Source: CAYJFG01 sp964369405 (GTDB lineage: Bacteria > Bacillota > Clostridia > Oscillospirales > Acutalibacteraceae). From it: 35,025 nucleotides of DNA. The translations under genes were made by a program, and so were the position numbers. The stretch covers positions 1-35,025 of the forward strand of contig CAYJGB010000019.1 in the NCBI GenBank assembly GCA_964369405.1, in the 5' to 3' direction. Under the pieces are notes generated by a model. It had not been told where the DNA came from. It did no database searches and saw nothing but the letters and a program-made list of their open reading frames with translations. Below are positions 31,025 through 35,025 of the stretch, one piece after another. The first letter of the stretch is position 1, and every line of letters starts with the position of its first letter.

Positions 31025-34000
31025 ATGTCAGATGTTATTAGAATTTTTACCGAAAAGAAAAAAGGTTTTGATGTAGAGGCTACTCAAATGATGTGGGATT
31101 TAAGACATAATTTAGGGCTTAAACAAATCACCGATTTAAGACTTGCTAATAGATATGACGTATCTGGAATATCACTAGAGGAGTTTGCAAAAGCAGAGGT
31201 AACTATTTTTTCTGAACCTAATCAAGATTTAACATATAGGGAAACTATGCCTATTGATGAAAACTATAAAGTTTTTGCAATGGAATATCTACCAGGGCAA
31301 TATGACCAAAGAGCAGATAGTGCAGCACAATGCGTATCGCTTTTAACTCAAGGGGAGCGACCAGACGTATTAACAGCAAAAGTTATAGCTATTGCAGGCG
31401 ATATTACTCAAGAGGATTTTATAAAAATTCAAGATTACTTAGTAAATCCTGTTGAATCAAGAATAGCCTCTTTAGAAAAGCCAACATCACTTAAAATACC
31501 AGTGCAAGTACCAGAAGATGTAAAAAGAATAACTGGTTTTATATCATACACAGAAGAAGAAATGAAAGAATATTATAATTCTATGGGTTTTGCAATGACA
31601 CTTGCAGACTTAGAATTTTGTAGAGTATATTTTAGAGATACAGAAAAAAGAGAGCCTAGTGTAACAGAACTTAGAGTAATAGACACATACTGGTCTGACC
31701 ACTGTAGACATACTACATTTTTAACAAGACTAGAAAACATAGAGATTGAAAAAGGTGCATTAACACAAGTAATAGAAGAAGCACTAAAAGCATACTATGA
31801 TGCAAGAGATGAAGTATATGGTAAAGATACTACAAGAGATGTATCTTTAATGGATATGGCACTTATGGGAATGAAACTTTTAAGAAAAAGAGGACAAATT
31901 CCTGATTTAGATGTAAGCGAAGAGATTAATGCTTGCTCGATAGAAGTACCAGTTACAATAGATGGAGTAGAAGAAAAGTGGCTAGTACAATTTAAAAACG
32001 AAACACATAATCACCCAACAGAGATTGAGCCATTTGGTGGGGCTGCTACTTGTTTAGGTGGTGCAATAAGAGACCCGTTGTCAGGTAGGGCATATGTGTA
32101 TCAAGCTATGAGAGTTACAGGAAGTGGCGACCCTACAATACCATTTAAAGATACAATGGCTGGAAAATTACCATCAAGAAAAATAACAACGGGAGCAGCA
32201 CAAGGATACAGCTCATATGGTAACCAAATAGGACTTGCAACAGGACAAGTACAAGAACTTTATGACAGTGGATATGTTGCAAAAAGAATGGAAATAGGTG
32301 CAGTAATAGGAGCATCTCCAAAAGAAAATGTAATAAGAGAAGTACCAAGCCCAGAAGATGTAATAGTATTACTAGGTGGAGCAACTGGCAGAGATGGTTG
32401 TGGAGGAGCTACAGGTTCATCGAAAGCACACACAGCAGAGTCGATAGAAACTTGTGGAGCAGAAGTACAAAAAGGAAACCCACCGACAGAGAGAAAAATA
32501 CAAAGATTATTTAGGAATAAAGAAGTATCTACAATGATAAAACGTTGTAACGACTTTGGAGCAGGTGGAGTGTGCGTTGCGATAGGAGAGCTTGCAGCAG
32601 GGCTTACAATAGAGTTAGATAAAGTTACAAAAAAATACGAGGGATTAGACGGCACAGAACTTGCTATTTCTGAATCTCAAGAGAGAATGGCAGTAGTGCT
32701 AGATAAAAAAGATGTAGATAAATTTATAAGTTTAGCAAAAGAAGAAAACTTAAATGCTACAGCAGTAGCGGTAGTAGATGCAACACCACGCTTAACCATG
32801 AATTGGAGAGGCGATAAGATAGTAGATTTAAGCAGAGAATTTTTAGATACAAATGGTGTAACAGGTAAGGCAGATGCATACATCAAAGCACCTAACCCAG
32901 ATGATAATTACACTACACAAGTGCCAAAAGTATTGGAAAATTTATCTACTAAAGATGCATTCACTAAAAACTTAAACAGATTAGAAGTTTGTTCTCAAAT
33001 AGGACTTTGTGAACGCTTTGATGCAAGTATCGGTGCATCTACTGTAATTATGCCTTTTGGTGGCAAATATCAACTTACACCACAAGAGGGAATGGTTGCT
33101 AAAATTCCACTACTTAAAGGCGAAACTGATGACGCTACTGCTATGAGTTATGGGTTTATCCCTGCTAATTCTCGCTTTAGCCCTTTCCATGGTTCTGCTT
33201 ACGCTGTTGTAGAGTCGCTTTCAAAACTTTTAAGCGTTGGAGCAAACCCTCTAACTTCAAGACTTACTTTCCAAGAGTATTTTGAACGTTTACACAACAA
33301 TCCTGAGCGTTGGGGTAAACCTGCAGCTGCCCTTTTAGGTGCTATGGTTGCTCAAATGAAATTAGGTATACCATCTATAGGTGGTAAAGATAGTATGTCT
33401 GGTTCTTTCGAAGATTTAGATGTACCTCCTACTTTAGTAAGTTTTGCTGTAGCTATGACTAAAGCATCTAAAACAATATCAGCAGAATTTAAAAATACAA
33501 ATTCTAATGTTATATATGTTCCTGTTCCAAAGGATAATAATTCTCAAATGCCTAATTGGGATAAGTTGATAGAAATGTATAACGCTGTATATGCATTAAT
33601 AGAAAGTGGACAAGTTTTATCTGCTACTGTAAATAAAGAAGGTGGCGTTGCTGCTTGTGTTTGTAAAATGAGCTTTGGTAGCAAAATAGGTTTTACTTTT
33701 GATAAAGAGCTTACTGCAAAAGAATTATATTCTCCACTTGCAGGTGACTTGATATTAGAACTTGCAAACGGTGCGGTACTAGACGATAAAATTTTACAAT
33801 ATCCACTAGGTAAAACAACTCAAAACACATACATTGATATAATTACAGATAAGATAGAAATAGATACATTAATAGAAAACTGGACAGAAAAATTAGAAAA
33901 AGTATTCCCTACAAAAGCTGATTGTCCAAAAGTTAGCCAAGATATACCACTATATACAGAAAAAAATACAAAATCTCCTTTGATAAAAGTAGCTAGACCA

Positions 34001-34792
34001 AAAGTGTTTATACCGGCTTTCCCTGGTACTAACTGCGAAGTGGACACTGCTAGAGCTTTTGAAAAAGCAGGGGCAGACCCAGAAATATTAATAGTTAAAA
34101 ACTTAACACCAAAAGATGTTGAAGAAACGATAAATCAAATGGAAAAGATAATAAATCAATCACAAATGATTATGTTACCAGGTGGTTTTAGTGGTGGTGA
34201 TGAGCCTGATGGTTCAGGTAAATTTATAGCGACAACATTTAGAAATCCACGAATAGCAAACGCAGTAAACGAGCTTTTGAAAAATCGTGATGGTTTAATG
34301 TTAGGTATATGCAATGGTTTCCAAGCGTTAATAAAATTAGGGTTAGTGCCATACGGAGAAATTACAGACATTAAAGAAAGTGACCCAACACTTACATTTA
34401 ACTCAATAGGTAGGCATATATCACATATGGCATATACAAGAGTAACTTCAGTAAAATCACCATGGTTATCTAGTGTAAATGTAGGCGATGTATTTGCAGT
34501 GCCAGTATCACATGGTGAGGGTAGATTTGTAGTAAATGATGATATGTTAAAAACATTAATAGAGAACGGACAAATAGCAACTCAATATGTAGATTTAAAC
34601 GGAGTACCGTCAGATAGTATAGAATACAATGTAAATGGTTCTATATGTGCAATTGAGGGAATAACAAGCAGTGACGGCAGAGTATTTGGAAAAATGGGAC
34701 ATTCAGAGCGTAAAGGAAATGATTTATATAAGAATGTACCATTCGAAAAAGACCAAAAGATATTTGAAAGTGGCGTAAAGTATTTTAAATAA
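31025..34792 (+). CDS. purL: Phosphoribosylformylglycinamidine synthase, single-chain PurL with glutaminase domain
   Basis: The 1255-residue product converts FGAR, ATP and glutamine to FGAM in purine synthesis. It contains the N-terminal part (about 1-200), two AIR-synthase-like halves with FKNETHNHPTEIEPFGGAAT and AVIGASPKENVIREVPSPED, DGCGGATGSSKAHTAESIET, and PFHGSAYAVVESLSKLLSVG. The C-terminal class I glutamine amidotransferase domain (from about 1000) has catalytic Cys1096 in LGICNGFQAL and His1226/Glu1228 in GHSER. Length and sequence fit the Clostridia/Bacteroides-type single-chain form, shorter than the proteobacterial one. The ATG follows GGGGG by 7 nt. No other pur genes are adjacent. 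Codon third-base preference shifts from A to T around 33000-33460 within the gene. Confidence 0.95.
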   Translation: MSDVIRIFTEKKKGFDVEATQMMWDLRHNLGLKQITDLRLANRYDVSGISLEEFAKAEVTIFSEPNQDLTYRETMPIDENYKVFAMEYLPGQYDQRADSAAQCVSLLTQGERPDVLTAKVIAIAGDITQEDFIKIQDYLVNPVESRIASLEKPTSLKIPVQVPEDVKRITGFISYTEEEMKEYYNSMGFAMTLADLEFCRVYFRDTEKREPSVTELRVIDTYWSDHCRHTTFLTRLENIEIEKGALTQVIEEALKAYYDARDEVYGKDTTRDVSLMDMALMGMKLLRKRGQIPDLDVSEEINACSIEVPVTIDGVEEKWLVQFKNETHNHPTEIEPFGGAATCLGGAIRDPLSGRAYVYQAMRVTGSGDPTIPFKDTMAGKLPSRKITTGAAQGYSSYGNQIGLATGQVQELYDSGYVAKRMEIGAVIGASPKENVIREVPSPEDVIVLLGGATGRDGCGGATGSSKAHTAESIETCGAEVQKGNPPTERKIQRLFRNKEVSTMIKRCNDFGAGGVCVAIGELAAGLTIELDKVTKKYEGLDGTELAISESQERMAVVLDKKDVDKFISLAKEENLNATAVAVVDATPRLTMNWRGDKIVDLSREFLDTNGVTGKADAYIKAPNPDDNYTTQVPKVLENLSTKDAFTKNLNRLEVCSQIGLCERFDASIGASTVIMPFGGKYQLTPQEGMVAKIPLLKGETDDATAMSYGFIPANSRFSPFHGSAYAVVESLSKLLSVGANPLTSRLTFQEYFERLHNNPERWGKPAAALLGAMVAQMKLGIPSIGGKDSMSGSFEDLDVPPTLVSFAVAMTKASKTISAEFKNTNSNVIYVPVPKDNNSQMPNWDKLIEMYNAVYALIESGQVLSATVNKEGGVAACVCKMSFGSKIGFTFDKELTAKELYSPLAGDLILELANGAVLDDKILQYPLGKTTQNTYIDIITDKIEIDTLIENWTEKLEKVFPTKADCPKVSQDIPLYTEKNTKSPLIKVARPKVFIPAFPGTNCEVDTARAFEKAGADPEILIVKNLTPKDVEETINQMEKIINQSQMIMLPGGFSGGDEPDGSGKFIATTFRNPRIANAVNELLKNRDGLMLGICNGFQALIKLGLVPYGEITDIKESDPTLTFNSIGRHISHMAYTRVTSVKSPWLSSVNVGDVFAVPVSHGEGRFVVNDDMLKTLIENGQIATQYVDLNGVPSDSIEYNVNGSICAIEGITSSDGRVFGKMGHSERKGNDLYKNVPFEKDQKIFESGVKYFK

Positions 34793-34800
34793 CAAAAATG

Positions 34801-34965
34801 TAAAATTTTTGACAATTTTTTATTACACTTTAATTGTTAGCAAAGTAAAAGTTTTACTCAATTTTTTAGTACAAACTCTAATCGTTACAACATAAAAGTT
34901 TTACTCAATTTTCCATCACACTTTAATCGTTAACAACATAAAAGTTTTACTCAATTTTTTTCAAA
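34801..34965. repeat. Degenerate tandem repeat, about 46 nt, 3.5 copies
   Basis: Units of 45, 47 and 46 nt start at 34801, 34846 and 34893, with a partial copy from 34939. Each begins TAAAAGTTTTACTCAATTTT (first unit diverged) and ends with a variant of ACTTTAATCGTTAACAACA. No coding frame runs through it. Confidence 0.8.
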
Positions 34966-34970
34966 AAATT

Positions 34971-35025
34971 GTGGAGTTTGAGGCAAAGCCTCAAGGTCTT
35001 GTCGGCAAGGTTTACCTTGTCGGCA
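34971..35025. repeat. GC-richer hairpin segment at the right edge
   Basis: TTGAGGC-AAA-GCCTCAA forms a perfect 7-bp stem. It is followed by CTTGTCGGCA directly repeated twice (10 nt) with CAAGG-TTTA-CCTTG between. The sequence continues beyond the window, so the element's type cannot be settled; it looks like the start of a dispersed non-coding repeat. Confidence 0.55.

Noticed and set aside
34801..34965. CRISPR array
   Set aside because: The repeats are contiguous and diverged, with no unique spacers and no cas genes nearby.

Overview
The window is AT-rich DNA (coding and intergenic) of a low-GC Gram-positive anaerobe, most likely a spore-forming Clostridia member near the Oscillospiraceae/Ruminococcaceae. 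The evidence is a SpoVAD sporulation protein, a type I dockerin on a secreted leucine-rich-repeat protein, a CBM26-like surface protein, an NrdD-type glycyl-radical fragment, a Clostridia-style single-chain PurL, strong purine-rich ribosome binding sites, frequent TTG/GTG starts and U-tract terminators. No phage, transposase or CRISPR array was seen.

Layout. 1-880 (minus): an HxlR regulator and a VOC/glyoxalase protein that runs off the left edge, with a GTAC-N6-GTAC operator-like site before the second promoter. 1291-4780 (minus): a DHHW-family envelope protein, a secreted BspA-type LRR/dockerin protein, and an ECF transporter S component whose promoter overlaps the preceding terminator. 4970-5983 (plus): a stand-alone spoVAD, then a structured, GC-richer non-coding stretch. 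6194-8167 (minus): a VanW-family membrane protein with a PT-rich tail. 8438-13468 (plus): envelope genes, namely a UgtP/MGDG-synthase-like glycosyltransferase with a large coiled-coil insertion, a lipoprotein serpin, a UPF0104/MprF-like membrane protein and a GT2 glycosyltransferase. 13528-13612 (minus): tRNA-Leu(UAG). 13922-16168: orphan MazF/NdoA toxin, a double-LysM protein, enolase. 16641-17402: a strongly promoted CBM26-like surface protein. 17574-18606 (minus): a histone-H1-like DUF6465 protein and an NrdD-like glycyl-radical mini-protein. 18788-20461 (plus): a WYL regulator and a DUF6512 membrane protein. 20625-25528 (plus): an rlmB - pseudo-P-type-ATPase - rpe cluster. 25659-26669 (minus): a sugar-transfer-associated ATP-grasp protein. 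26980-28861 (plus): an OmpR/histidine kinase pair. 28934-30837 (minus): a YdbS/YdbT bacterial-PH pair. 31025-34792 (plus): purL, followed by degenerate tandem repeats at the right edge.

The most notable item is the roughly 1130-residue protein between rlmB and rpe. It keeps the outline of a heavy-metal P-type ATPase but has lost the phosphorylation, nucleotide-binding and hinge motifs, and it carries a ~570-residue charged cytoplasmic N-terminus. Other items worth a second look are the coiled-coil insertion in the UgtP-like enzyme and its pairing with a serpin, the possible spare NrdD glycyl-radical domain, the orphan spoVAD, several non-coding elements with unusual composition, and a family of related hairpins at 6145-6178 and 28893-28932. 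All family assignments come from reading translated sequence and remembered family motifs; no database search was run.
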